Shown: positions 8,507 to 18,139 of the stretch, piece after piece
Numbering within the stretch: the first letter of the stretch is position 1
Layout: every line of letters starts with the position of its first letter
Assembly: GCF_000317535.1 (NCBI RefSeq)
Contig: NC_019744.1
Coordinates: 62,001 to 126,000, forward strand
DNA: 64,000 nt
Origin: Cylindrospermum stagnale PCC 7417
GTDB taxonomy: Bacteria; Cyanobacteriota; Cyanobacteriia; Cyanobacteriales; Nostocaceae
Direction: 5' to 3'
Notes under the pieces: generated by a model
Databases searched by the model: none
The model's input: the letters and a program-made list of their open reading frames with translations, nothing else
Told to the model about the DNA's origin: nothing
Translations under genes and position numbers: made by a program

Positions 8507-10972
8507 TTAATCCTCAAAAACCTTGCTTTTAAACAGCCGCATTCCATTCGCGGTCACTAATAAGGAAGTTCCCGTGTCTGCTAAAACCGCGATCGCTAAC
8601 CCAACAAAACCGAAAGTTCCCAGCAGCAGAAACAAACCCTTTGTTACTAGAGAAAAGACCACATTCTGTTGAATCACAGATACAGTGCGGCGGCTTAAAT
8701 CTACTGCATAGGCAAGCCGTCTCAAATCACTACTAACCAGTACGACATCTGCTGTCTCTAGGGCAATATCAATTCCACCAACTGCAAAACTAATATCCGC
8801 AGCAGCTAAGGCAGGTGCATCGTTAATACCATCCCCAACCATACCTACGACCCCGGCTTGGCGCAGTTGTTGGATTGCTTGAAGTTTATCTTCAGGTAAC
8901 AGTTCTGCCTGATACTCTGTGATTCCAACTTGCCCAGCAATCTGCTGGGCAACAGTAGACCTGTCTCCTGTCAGCATCACCAACCGTTTCAGCCCAACCC
9001 GTTTCAATTGCCGTACAGCTTCTGTTGCTTCTAACCTTAATCCATCTGCCAGTGCAATCACCCCTATTAACCCGTGGGTCGTTCCAACTAGCACTGGGGT
9101 TTGACCAAGCTGTTCAATTTCAGCCAATACGGATTCAGCTTTTTGGGACAAATGAATATCTGTGTCTGCAAACAAGCGTCGATTGCCAACGAAGTACAAC
9201 TGCTCACCTAAATTTGCCTGAATTCCTTTACCAGGTAGCGCTGTAAAGTTGTGAGGTGTTTCTAACTCTATGCCCAGTTCATGAGCGTTTGCCACAATTG
9301 CTCTTGCTAGTGGATGTTCTGAGTGTTGCTCCAGGGAAGCCGCAATCTGTAACACCATGTTTGCACTTACTTTTTTCAAGTCATAAATATTTTGGATAAT
9401 GGGCAGCCCTTGCGTAATTGTACCAGTCTTATCAAAAGCAAGGGTGATAAGGCGTCCAGCCGTTTCCAGCGCATTACCCCCTTTGAACAAAACGCCCTTA
9501 CGAGTTGCTGCACCAATGGCGCTAACAATCGAGACAGGAGTAGAAATTACTAAAGCACAGGGGCAGGCTATTACTAGCATTACCAGTGCTCGGTAAAGCC
9601 AGACGTTGAACGATTGAGCAAATGCCAAAGGCGGTATTAAAGCAATGGCGATCGCTGCTAAAATCACTACCGGTGTGTAGACCTGTGCAAACTTATCCAC
9701 CCACTGCTGCGAGGGTGCGCGGCTTTCTTGGGCTTGTTCCACAAGATTAATAATTTTGGCAACAGTTGTATCGCTAGCAGTGTGAGTAACTTTGACTTCT
9801 AAAAAGCCTGTCTGATTCAGTGTCCCAGCAAAGACATTATCACCTGGAGCTTTATCTTCTGGAATTGATTCTCCTGTAATTGGAGACTGATCGATGGTGC
9901 TTGCGCCAGAAACAACTACACCATCCAACGCTACACGCTGTCCTGGTCGAATTGTCAAAGTTTCACCTAGCTGAATACTTTCGACGGAAACTGTCACCTC
10001 CTGACCATTCCGCTTGACGGTAGCAGTGGGCGGAGTCAAATCCATCAGGGAGCGAATGGCATTGCGAGTGCGACCAAAGGTGAAAACTTGCAGTGTTGTA
10101 CCAAAAGTGAACAAAAAGACGACTAGCGCCCCTTCAAACCAGTCCCCTAAAATTACAGCCCCGATTACTGAAATCGTCATCAGCAGATTCATATCGGCGC
10201 GGCGCAAGCGCAATTCAAACAAACCAGCCCGTGCGATCGGATAGCCAGTAATTACTATGCCGATGCCATAGAAAGCCCGTGCTATCCAAATAGGTAGCGC
10301 TAGATTTTGAGAAATTAAGCCCAACACTAAGCCTATACCTGCAAGTATGACACTCTGCCCCCGGCGATTTTCAATCCAGAATCTCCAGCTTGCCAGGTCT
10401 GACTTTTGTTTTGGCTTGTTTATTGGCTTTTCGTGTTGGTGTTCGTACTCACGATCGCCTACGGCGGGCGTTTCGCCATCGCAAGAATCAGTATGATGAT
10501 GGGAACTTGCCTCAACAACTGTATAACCCAAACTTTTAATCCGATCATAAATTGCCGTCTCATTTACCAGTTGCGGGTCATAGTTTACTTGCAATCGTTC
10601 GCTGGCAAAGCTGATCGATGCTTCTTTTACGCCTATTATCTTCTGCACCCCAGCCTCAATCGTCTTGGCACAACTGCCACAATCCATCCCGCCGATTTGT
10701 AGTTGTAGCGTTTTCACAGGAGTTACATCGACGTTATGGTCATGACTCTGTTCAACCGTATAACCCAAACTTCTAATTTGGTCATAGATAGTCTTTTCAC
10801 TCAAGACTTCTGGGTTATAGGAAACCCTGGCTTTGCCTGTCGTAAAGTTTACTTTTACTTCTGTAACACCATTTAACTGCTGCAAACCGACTTCAATCGT
10901 CTTGGCGCAGCTTCCGCAGTCCATACCATCAATTTGCAAAGTTTGGGTTTTGAGGGAAGGAGTTTGAGTCAT
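8507..10972 (-). CDS. Zn/Cd/Pb-type P1B ATPase with two HMA domains
   Basis: Exports soft divalent metals. Two N-terminal heavy-metal-associated domains each carry GMDCGSCAKT (about residues 15-24 and 94-103). A His/Asp-rich linker, a membrane domain with the CPC motif (VIACPCALVIS), the phosphorylation motif DKTGT, and the hinge GDGINDAPAL follow. Length of 821 residues fits CadA/ZntA/ZiaA. Start ATG 10972. It is divergent from the SmtB-type repressor at 11102, and a matching operator lies between them, so zinc or cadmium induction is likely. The linker contains an in-frame GC-rich palindromic repeat (10452-10482). Confidence 0.95.
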   Translation of the reverse strand: MTQTPSLKTQTLQIDGMDCGSCAKTIEVGLQQLNGVTEVKVNFTTGKARVSYNPEVLSEKTIYDQIRSLGYTVEQSHDHNVDVTPVKTLQLQIGGMDCGSCAKTIEAGVQKIIGVKEASISFASERLQVNYDPQLVNETAIYDRIKSLGYTVVEASSHHHTDSCDGETPAVGDREYEHQHEKPINKPKQKSDLASWRFWIENRRGQSVILAGIGLVLGLISQNLALPIWIARAFYGIGIVITGYPIARAGLFELRLRRADMNLLMTISVIGAVILGDWFEGALVVFLFTFGTTLQVFTFGRTRNAIRSLMDLTPPTATVKRNGQEVTVSVESIQLGETLTIRPGQRVALDGVVVSGASTIDQSPITGESIPEDKAPGDNVFAGTLNQTGFLEVKVTHTASDTTVAKIINLVEQAQESRAPSQQWVDKFAQVYTPVVILAAIAIALIPPLAFAQSFNVWLYRALVMLVIACPCALVISTPVSIVSAIGAATRKGVLFKGGNALETAGRLITLAFDKTGTITQGLPIIQNIYDLKKVSANMVLQIAASLEQHSEHPLARAIVANAHELGIELETPHNFTALPGKGIQANLGEQLYFVGNRRLFADTDIHLSQKAESVLAEIEQLGQTPVLVGTTHGLIGVIALADGLRLEATEAVRQLKRVGLKRLVMLTGDRSTVAQQIAGQVGITEYQAELLPEDKLQAIQQLRQAGVVGMVGDGINDAPALAAADISFAVGGIDIALETADVVLVSSDLRRLAYAVDLSRRTVSVIQQNVVFSLVTKGLFLLLGTFGFVGLAIAVLADTGTSLLVTANGMRLFKSKVFED
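10452..10482. repeat. Palindromic repeat inside the P-type ATPase gene
   Basis: Has the pattern CGATCGCCTACGGCG followed by GGCGTTTCGCCATCGC, the same style as intergenic palindromic repeats elsewhere here. It encodes CDGETPAVGDRE in the linker between the second HMA domain and the membrane domain, so it is tolerated in frame. Confidence 0.6.
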
Positions 10973-11024
10973 GGCATTACAACCAAAGCGAAAAAGTTAA
11001 CTGCCAATATTCTAATACAACAAT

Positions 11025-11038
11025 TGAATACATGTTCA
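11025..11038. promoter_or_regulatory. SmtB/ZiaR-type operator
   Basis: TGAATA-CA-TGTTCA is a 6-2-6 imperfect inverted repeat matching the SmtB/ZiaR-type pattern TGAAYA-N2-TRTTCA. It lies between the divergent ATPase and repressor genes, so one site could control both. Confidence 0.75.
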
Positions 11039-11101
11039 ACTGTACAATACTTTAATTTTAGTTAAAATTGAAAGTGATAACCATTGCCTATACTTAATGC
11101 C

Positions 11102-11497
11102 ATGAACAAGCGCCAAAGCGAAGAAGAGTTGGAATTGCTTCAGAATGCAGGCGTACCACAGTGTGATACCCATTTGGTGCATCTGGATAATGTGCGGTCA
11201 ATTCAAACACAAATCTTGTCTATAGACAAGGCAAAACAAATGGCAGAAGTCTTTGGAATACTTGGAGATCCGAATCGTCTGCGGCTGATATCAGCTTTGG
11301 CCTCCCAAGAATTATGTGTTTGTGATTTAGCTGCATTGATGAAAATGACGGAATCAGCTGTTTCTCATCAATTGCGATTATTAAAAGCGATGCGTTTAGT
11401 CAGTTATCGTCGAGAAGGTAAAAATGTTTATTACAGCTTGGCTGACAATCACATCATCAATTTATATTGCTCTTTGGCAGAACATTTAGATGAATGA
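11102..11497 (+). CDS. ziaR: ArsR/SmtB-family zinc/cadmium repressor (ZiaR-like)
   Basis: Winged-helix metal-sensing repressor of about 131 residues. The recognition helix region is ESAVSHQLRLLKAMRLVSYR. The alpha-5 metal site is complete: D-x-H, ten residues, H-x-x-E in LADNHIINLYCSLAEHLDE, exactly the SmtB spacing. An alpha-3 CxC (ELCVCDLA) and an N-terminal Cys/His (QCDTH) resemble ZiaR/CadC sites. ATG 11102 preferred over TTG 11084. Metal binding should release the operator at 11025-11038. The symbol rests on these features, not on a database match. Confidence 0.9.
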   Translation: MNKRQSEEELELLQNAGVPQCDTHLVHLDNVRSIQTQILSIDKAKQMAEVFGILGDPNRLRLISALASQELCVCDLAALMKMTESAVSHQLRLLKAMRLVSYRREGKNVYYSLADNHIINLYCSLAEHLDE

Positions 11498-11525
11498 AAT
11501 AAACAAATAATGGTGTATAGAAACA

Positions 11526-11542
11526 TACTTACTAAGTAAGTA
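11526..11542. promoter_or_regulatory. 17-bp perfect palindrome, operator-like
   Basis: TACTTACTAAGTAAGTA is an 8-1-8 inverted repeat just after the repressor gene, upstream of a decayed CDF gene. The form resembles a TetR-type operator. No TetR gene is in the window, so its regulator is either elsewhere or lost. Confidence 0.4.
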
Positions 11543-11634
11543 GTATTGATGAGTGTAGAAAACCAGCCCTTTCAAGGTGATGAAATTTGGAACAAAGATT
11601 GGTGATTTCAACCTTCAAAAAACGCAAAATCTGA

Positions 11635-11886
11635 GCAGGGGCGCGTCGATTTGTCTCCTTCCATGTCTTGGTGCCAGGAGAATGGTCAGTCCAACAGGGT
11701 CATGCACTGTGTGAGGAGATAGAGCTAACGATTATGCGATCGCTGCCAGAAACCTATGTCCTTACCCATCTTGAACCATTGGAAGACCCAGTATCGTGGT
11801 ATGACCAGAACTTAGACATGACAACTAATATTACTAAGGTTGAGCCTGAGCAGAATCCGAAGGTTAGGGAACCTACTAGAGCTTAA
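11635..11886 (+). pseudogene. CDF-family cation exporter, C-terminal remnant
   Basis: The frame [20 protein letters not shown] then [20 protein letters not shown] is the cytoplasmic C-terminal domain of a cation diffusion facilitator. A stop codon precedes it at 11632 and no membrane domain is present. It differs from the intact CDF at 18883, so it is debris of another exporter. Confidence 0.75.
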
Positions 11887-11994
11887 ATTGCAACTTCCCT
11901 ACAAGAAAGAAAAATTTTGCCACTAAAGATTGATGTTTAGTCCAGATTTTCTGACATTATGAGAAAAATATGAAAGAATTTCTCCAGAAAATAA

Positions 11995-13320
11995 ATGACT
12001 CGCCCCGAAAACCGCCCCAGTCTCCCTGAAGTTCACCGCAGTATTAAAATTCCCAACAGTAAGAGCTTTTGGCGCAAGATGTTGGCTTATGCAGGGCCAG
12101 GGTATCTGGTTTCAGTCGGATATATGGACCCTGGCAACTGGGCAACAGATATCGCTGGGGGGTCTAAGTTTGGCTATACCTTGTTGACAGTAGTTATGCT
12201 GTCGAACCTGATGGCGATATTACTGCAATCGCTATGTGTGCGTTTGGGTGTTGCCACAGGACGAGACTTAGCACAGGCTTGTCGGGACTATTTCAGTCAA
12301 AGGGTGAGCTTTTGTTTGTGGGTGCTGTGTGAGATTGCTATTGCGGCTTGTGACTTGGCAGAACTACTAGGAAGTGCGATCGCCCTGCAACTTTTATTCG
12401 GTATTCCTTTGATATGGGGTGTGTGTATAACGGCGCTGGATGTCCTGGTATTGCTATTCCTGCAACATAAAGGCTTTCGCTATACAGAAGCCTTAGTAAT
12501 AATGCTGGTAGCAACCGTAGGCTTCTGTTTTACAGCAGAAATTCTCTTCTCTCGACCTAATATGGGAGGGATTTTATTGGGATATCTGCCCAAGAAAGAA
12601 ATTTTACAAAATCCAGAAATGCTCTACATTGCGATTGGCATTTTAGGCGCAACAGTGATGCCTCACAACTTATATTTACACTCCTCTATTGTGCAAACCC
12701 GTGATTGGCAACCTAATACTGAAAAAAGATGGGAAGCAATTAAGTTTGGCACAATTGATTCAACTTTTGCTCTATCGTTAGCACTGTTTATCAACTCAGC
12801 AATTTTAATTGTATCTGCCGCTACATTTCATTTTTCTGGGAATCAGAATGTGGCAGAAATTCAGGAAGCTTACAAACTGCTTTCACCATTGTTAGGCGTT
12901 AGTGCTGCTAGCGCCATCTTTGGGATTGCCTTACTTGCTTCTGGGCAAAGTTCGACACTAACTGCAACTCTAGCTGGGCAGATTGTGATGGAAGGCTTTT
13001 TACAATTTCGCCTTCCATCGTGGTTACGGCGTTTAGTTACCCGTCTGCTTGCTATCATTCCAGCGTTGATTACAATTATTATCTTTGGGGAACATAGTAC
13101 AAGCAGTCTCATTGTTCTTAGTCAAGTTATCCTCAGTTTACAGTTACCGTTCGCAGTAATTCCATTGGTGATGTTTACGAGTAACCGTCGCTTAATGGGA
13201 GAATTTGTGAATCCTTTGTGGCTGAAATCTCTAGCTTGGCTGGTTGCTATTATTATCGTCGGGTTAAATGTTTGGTTGCTATTACAAAGTATTTTGGTTT
13301 GGTTGGGTTTCAATCTCTAA
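11995..13320 (+). CDS. mntH: Nramp-family divalent metal transporter (MntH-like)
   Basis: Proton-coupled Mn(II)/Fe(II) importer of the inner membrane, 441 residues, about 11 membrane helices. Both family signatures are visible: DPGN in TM1 (GYMDPGNWATDIAGG) and MPHN in TM6 (VMPHNLYLHSS), which supply the metal ligands. Standalone gene, 108 bp after the CDF remnant and 85 bp before the TPR gene. It is an importer inside an island of exporters. Confidence 0.94.
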   Translation: MTRPENRPSLPEVHRSIKIPNSKSFWRKMLAYAGPGYLVSVGYMDPGNWATDIAGGSKFGYTLLTVVMLSNLMAILLQSLCVRLGVATGRDLAQACRDYFSQRVSFCLWVLCEIAIAACDLAELLGSAIALQLLFGIPLIWGVCITALDVLVLLFLQHKGFRYTEALVIMLVATVGFCFTAEILFSRPNMGGILLGYLPKKEILQNPEMLYIAIGILGATVMPHNLYLHSSIVQTRDWQPNTEKRWEAIKFGTIDSTFALSLALFINSAILIVSAATFHFSGNQNVAEIQEAYKLLSPLLGVSAASAIFGIALLASGQSSTLTATLAGQIVMEGFLQFRLPSWLRRLVTRLLAIIPALITIIIFGEHSTSSLIVLSQVILSLQLPFAVIPLVMFTSNRRLMGEFVNPLWLKSLAWLVAIIIVGLNVWLLLQSILVWLGFNL

Positions 13321-13405
13321 ATTTCTTGAAACCGCTTAGGATGGATCTAGTCGAGAACAATCCCGTGCATCTGTCTTGATATATCTATCAGGAGAAAGTC
13401 AAGCT

Positions 13406-14089
13406 ATGAACTATATTCGCAAAGCTGCTACCATCTTAGGAATAACAACTAGCGTACTGAGTGGAATACCTGTTGCTGTCCATGCTGCACAAGAAGCACC
13501 AACGCGCATCCAACAGATGAATTTTCAGGAATACCATAACCAGGGAGTGCAAAAGCTTGAGCAAGGTAACTTCAACGGCGCAATAGAAGATTTTAGTCGG
13601 GTAGTACAGTTAAATCCCCGATATTACGAAGGTTTTTGCCTTAGAGGTTTAGCAAAGTCTCAATTAAAAGACTTTAAAGCAGCCGTTAGCGACTTTGATC
13701 AAGCACTGCGACTCAACCCCAACCATACAGATGCTTACAACGGTCGAGGAACTGCTCATGCGGAACTAGGAAGCATTGAAGCGGCTATTACCGACTTTAA
13801 CCAGGTACTTAGAATTGATCCGAAGTCTGTAGATGCTTACTACAATAGGGGCTTTTTGAATTATAGACAGGGAAATCATAAACTGGCGATCGCAGATTTT
13901 AACCAAGCACTACAAATCAACCCCAATTTAGCTGATGCCTACGGCAACCGAGGACTTGCTGAATATGCTTTAGGCGATCGCAAAAATGCCATTAATGATT
14001 TAGAGCAAGCTGCAAGTCTGTTTCAACGGCAAGGAGATACTCTTCGGTATCAGCAAACACAAGCTCTCCTTCAGCAGATTCAGCCCTAA
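13406..14089 (+). CDS. Secreted TPR-repeat protein
   Basis: 227 residues with an N-terminal signal peptide ending near VHAAQEA and five tandem tetratricopeptide repeats (about residues 40-210; pattern GNFNGAIEDFSRVVQLNP). TPRs are protein-binding scaffolds; the partner is unknown. Start ATG 13406 fixed by GGAG at 13391. A stem AACCCAACT/AGTTGGGTT follows the stop. Confidence 0.9.
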   Translation: MNYIRKAATILGITTSVLSGIPVAVHAAQEAPTRIQQMNFQEYHNQGVQKLEQGNFNGAIEDFSRVVQLNPRYYEGFCLRGLAKSQLKDFKAAVSDFDQALRLNPNHTDAYNGRGTAHAELGSIEAAITDFNQVLRIDPKSVDAYYNRGFLNYRQGNHKLAIADFNQALQINPNLADAYGNRGLAEYALGDRKNAINDLEQAASLFQRQGDTLRYQQTQALLQQIQP

Positions 14090-14108
14090 GTAATTCAAAT
14101 AATTGTCA

Positions 14109-14147
14109 AACCCAACTTTTCAACAAACCTTACGGAATAGTTGGGTT
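14109..14147 (+). terminator. Hairpin after the TPR gene
   Basis: 9-bp perfect stem AACCCAACT / AGTTGGGTT with a 21-nt loop, 20 bp past the stop codon. The downstream T-run is weak, so it is only a possible terminator. Confidence 0.4.
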
Positions 14148-14195
14148 ATTCAATTTTGTTATCGAACTGTTGAGGAAAAGATAAGCTGCTTTAGC

Positions 14196-14243
14196 TCAAT
14201 TTTTCCAGTTTTTACTGCCATTCTGTGATTGAAAGACAATCAT
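14196..14243 (-). pseudogene. C-terminal scrap of a BNR/Ycf48-like protein
   Basis: On the minus strand it reads VFQSQNGSKNWKN then stop. This matches the last residues of the fragment at 27801-27904 (VFQSQNEGKAWKELN). The remaining intergenic sequence to 14671 shows no gene. Confidence 0.5.
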
Positions 14244-14671
14244 CTTCTGTATATTGCTGTGATTCATTCCCTGCATATTATTAATTATGAGTTGGCAGCA
14301 GCTATTTGGTTGCGATTGCCCATATTGTATGAATTCTCTACGCACCCTACGCGGTTAAGCACCAATAGTTTACTAGTATTTTGATTGTAAGGAAAGCCGG
14401 GTATATTCTACTTGTCATGTGTCTGCTGAGTTTGGCATTAATCTTTTAAGTAGTAATACTATAAAAAATTCACATTTTTTATGATCTATTGAGGTAGATT
14501 AGCGTGATCCATAGCCCACCAATCTGCAAAATTTTAATTTAAAGCCTTTGCTCTTAACCAATGAGAGAAGTGGTCAAGAAAACAACTCCTATTGAAAAAA
14601 TAGCCAAACCAATAAATTGCAGTATCTTTAAGAATTACTAACCTGAAACTTCCACCTGTTGTCCCTAAAAA

Positions 14672-14689
14672 TTTCATCTCAATTTCATC
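14672..14689 (+). promoter_or_regulatory. RppA-type box before second RND pump
   Basis: TTTCATC (14672) and TTTCATC (14683), 11 bp apart, 85 bp before the RND start. The same tandem box occurs at 22866, 23464, 24461, 25342 and 25560. Confidence 0.65.
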
Positions 14690-14773
14690 TTCATTTGGGA
14701 GAGTAGGTAAAGTACTTGATCTTTAAACTTACTTAGCTGCACAGCAAGCAGACATCCCTTAACGCGTTTAAAA

Positions 14774-17700
14774 ATGCTTAATTCTATTGTTAAATGGTCG
14801 ATCGCTCAACGCTGGCTAGTAGTTATTGCTTCCATCCTCATATCTGTTTGGGGCTTTCGTGTCCTCACACAAATGCCACTGGACGTGTTTCCCAGCTTTT
14901 CCCCGCCTCAAGTCGAAATTCAGACCGAAGCCCCTGGTTTAGCACCAGAGGAAGTGGAGTCGCTGGTGACTCGTCCTATAGAAAGTACAATAAACGGAAC
15001 TCCTGGACTTGAAGCTTTACGCTCTTCCTCAGCTGTAGGTCTTTCTGCTGTAAGAGCCACCTTCAGTTGGGATACGGACATTTATCGCGCCCGCCAAGCG
15101 GTGACGGAGCGGTTGCAACAAGCACGCAGTCAGCTACCGCAAGGCGTGGAAGACCCAGAAATTCTTCCCGTCAGTTCCGCTTTAGGATGGACTGTTAAAT
15201 ATGCCTTCACTTCTGAAACCACGCCTCTAATGGATGTATGGCGTATTGTCAACTGGCAAGTGAAAAACCGCCTTCTGGCTGTCCGTGGTGTCAGTGATAT
15301 CATCATATATGGTGGGGATGAGCGTCAGTATCAAGTACTGGTTAACCCAGATAAACTAAAAGCGTTTAATGTTACTCTCGATGATGTCACCAAAGCCGCC
15401 GCTGCCGCCAACGCTAATGCACCAGGAGGATTTTTAATTACTCCAGACCAAGAAACATTGGTTAGAGGTGTGGGGCGGATTGAGTCTATTGAACAGCTAA
15501 AGAAATCAGTAATTAAAGCCCAAAATGGCACTTCAGTATTGTTAGAACAGGTTGCTGATGTACAAATTGGCGCAGCGCTCAAACGTGGTGACGGTAGTTT
15601 TGCTGGGAAAAAGGCAATTATTCTGACAGTTAACAAGCAACCAACTGCGGATACACCGTCAGTCACGAAAGCAGTTGAGACAGCAATAGAGGAAATTAAA
15701 GCTGGTCTGCCAAAGGATGTCAAAATTACAACTACCTTTCGTCAAGAAGATTTTATTGAAGCCTCGCTCAAAAACGTTGAAGAAGCTTTGCGTGATGGCA
15801 CTATCATCGTTTCCGTCATCCTGATTCTGTTTTTAATGAATTGGCGCACAGTCATCATTAGTTTGAGCGCTCTACCCGTGTCCTTATTACTGGGGATGAT
15901 GATTCTCAACTGGACGGGACAAGGCATAAACACTATGACTCTGGGCGGACTAGTGGTAGCTATTGGTTCGGTGGTGGATGACGCAATCGTTGATATGGAA
16001 AACGTCTACCGCCGTCTGCGGGAAAACCAACTCGCTGGAAATCCCATCCCACCATTGCAAGTAGTCTTCAATGGTTCGGTGGAAGTGCGCGTTAGTGTTC
16101 TGTTCGCCACAATTATTATTGCCGTCGTCTTTGCACCGATTTTCGCCCTCTCTGGTGTGGAAGGCCGGATTTTTACACCGATGGGTTTAGCGTATCTACT
16201 ATCAATTGCTGCTTCTACCTTGGTGGCGTTGACATTAACCCCAGCAATGTGTGCCCTACTGCTGGTGAATACAAGATTGCCAAGTACAGAAACCTGGTTA
16301 GAAAAACAAACGCATAAACTTTATAGTCCAGCTTTGAGGTTTTCTATTCGTCGCCCCAAAATTATTTTGGTAACAGCGTTCGCTGGTTTTGTGGCTTCAA
16401 TGGTAATTGTACTTGGTTTAGGGCAAGTTTTTTTACCAGAGTTTCAAGATCGTGCCCTCGTAGTTGCCGCCGTTCTCATGCCTGGTGAATCTCTAGAAGC
16501 TACTAATCAAACAGGGTTGGCGATAGAAGAAGCTTTGAAAAAAAATCCCGGAGTTGAAACTGCTCAATTCCGCTCTGGACGCGCTCAAGGAGATACTGAG
16601 ATAGCTGGCGTTAACGCTGGGGAACTGGATGTCCAACTGAGTGAGGAGGGAGCAAAAGATCGAGAAGAAACAATTGAAATGATTCGTAAAGAATTTGAGA
16701 AAATTCCCGGTGTAGTTCCTAATATCGGTGGTTTTATTTCTCACCGAATGGATGAGGTACTGTCGGGGGTAAGAAGTGCGATCGCCGTGAAAATCTTCGG
16801 TACCGAGTTGGAGCAACTCCGTACCCTTGGTCAACAAGTGCAATCAGCTATAAGTGATGTTTCGGGTTTAGCAGACTTGCAACTAGAACCGCAAGTACCA
16901 ATGAAACAAGTGCAAATTCAGTTTGACCGGAATGCAGCTGCTCGTTATGGCCTAACGATTGGGGAATTATCAGAGACAGTAGAAACTGCACTCAATGGGC
17001 GAGTCGTTTCCCAAGTATTGGAACAGCAACAAACCTTTGACATGAATGTTTGGTTGCAAGAAAGCTACCGTAATAATATAGAAATCATCCGTAATTTATT
17101 AGTTGATACACCCAACGGACAAAAAATTCCCTTAGCTCAAGTTGCCAAAATTGAATACAGTACCGGCCCCAATACCATCAACCGCGAGAACGTCTCTCGT
17201 TACATAGTTGTATCTACCAACGTAGCTGGGCGAGATTTGGGTTCTGTAATTAAGGATATTCGAGACAGGGTTAAACAACAGGTACAATTACCCCCTGGAT
17301 ATTTTATTGAATACGGCGGTCAATTTGAAGCCCAAGAGGGAGCTACAAAAACTTTACTTTGGGCTGGGGTATTAGCATTTGTAGCGATCGCAGTCATACT
17401 TTACTTTGCCGTCAAGTCAATTCCAGCAACCATCATGATTTTAATTAATTTACCCTTAGCGTTAATCGGTGGTGTGGTTTCCATCGCCTTGACTAGCGGC
17501 ATTGTTTCCGTAGCTTCAATGGTAGGATTTATTACTCTATTTGGTGTAGCAGCACGGAACGGACTTTTGTTGGTTGAAAACTACAATGCAAGGTTGGCAG
17601 AAGGGCAACCTTTACGGCAGGTTTTGATGGAAGGTTCGATGGAACGTTTAGTTGCTATTTTAATGACGGCATTGTCTTCAGCATTGGGTATGGTGCCACT

Positions 17701-17893
17701 GGTAATTGGTAGTGGAGCCGGAAAAGAAATTCTTCAGCCATTAGCTGTTGTGGTGTTAGGTGGTTTGTTTACCTCAACTGCTTTAACTCTGCTAGTGCTT
17801 CCGGCTTGCTATGTGCAGTTTCGTAAGTTTCTGGTTCCGAAAAAGACTACACCAATACAAAATATTGAAGTTACCCAAGGTTCAGCTGTATGA
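14774..17893 (+). CDS. RND heavy-metal efflux pump (CzcA/CusA/CopA-like)
   Basis: Complete 1039-residue inner-membrane RND pump, closely related to the truncated one at 2-3073. Typical N-terminus (LNSIVKWSIAQRWLVVIAS, first TM), two large periplasmic domains, and TM4 with VDDAIVDMEN. Upstream box at 14672 suggests activation by the regulator at 25670. No membrane-fusion adaptor or outer-membrane factor is next to it, so it would need partners encoded elsewhere. By analogy with systems that pair this regulator class with a CopM protein, copper is a plausible substrate. Confidence 0.93.
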   Translation: MLNSIVKWSIAQRWLVVIASILISVWGFRVLTQMPLDVFPSFSPPQVEIQTEAPGLAPEEVESLVTRPIESTINGTPGLEALRSSSAVGLSAVRATFSWDTDIYRARQAVTERLQQARSQLPQGVEDPEILPVSSALGWTVKYAFTSETTPLMDVWRIVNWQVKNRLLAVRGVSDIIIYGGDERQYQVLVNPDKLKAFNVTLDDVTKAAAAANANAPGGFLITPDQETLVRGVGRIESIEQLKKSVIKAQNGTSVLLEQVADVQIGAALKRGDGSFAGKKAIILTVNKQPTADTPSVTKAVETAIEEIKAGLPKDVKITTTFRQEDFIEASLKNVEEALRDGTIIVSVILILFLMNWRTVIISLSALPVSLLLGMMILNWTGQGINTMTLGGLVVAIGSVVDDAIVDMENVYRRLRENQLAGNPIPPLQVVFNGSVEVRVSVLFATIIIAVVFAPIFALSGVEGRIFTPMGLAYLLSIAASTLVALTLTPAMCALLLVNTRLPSTETWLEKQTHKLYSPALRFSIRRPKIILVTAFAGFVASMVIVLGLGQVFLPEFQDRALVVAAVLMPGESLEATNQTGLAIEEALKKNPGVETAQFRSGRAQGDTEIAGVNAGELDVQLSEEGAKDREETIEMIRKEFEKIPGVVPNIGGFISHRMDEVLSGVRSAIAVKIFGTELEQLRTLGQQVQSAISDVSGLADLQLEPQVPMKQVQIQFDRNAAARYGLTIGELSETVETALNGRVVSQVLEQQQTFDMNVWLQESYRNNIEIIRNLLVDTPNGQKIPLAQVAKIEYSTGPNTINRENVSRYIVVSTNVAGRDLGSVIKDIRDRVKQQVQLPPGYFIEYGGQFEAQEGATKTLLWAGVLAFVAIAVILYFAVKSIPATIMILINLPLALIGGVVSIALTSGIVSVASMVGFITLFGVAARNGLLLVENYNARLAEGQPLRQVLMEGSMERLVAILMTALSSALGMVPLVIGSGAGKEILQPLAVVVLGGLFTSTALTLLVLPACYVQFRKFLVPKKTTPIQNIEVTQGSAV

Positions 17894-18139
17894 GGTTTTT
17901 ACCTCATATTTTCTGGAGCTGATAACGCCGTATCTTTACCTGTTATTTGTTAACTGGTTTGTACCATTTCATTTTCAGGTTACTACAAATAGGCAGCAAA
18001 GGAGCAGGCGGCAAAGGAGGAATGATTTGTAGCTGTAATGCGTGTAAATTGGTATTTTGGACTATTTTTCTATGTTTTTACCAACTGTTCAAATACCAAA
18101 TTGTGTTTTAATTACTAACAAGTGATGAGGAGTGAACCC

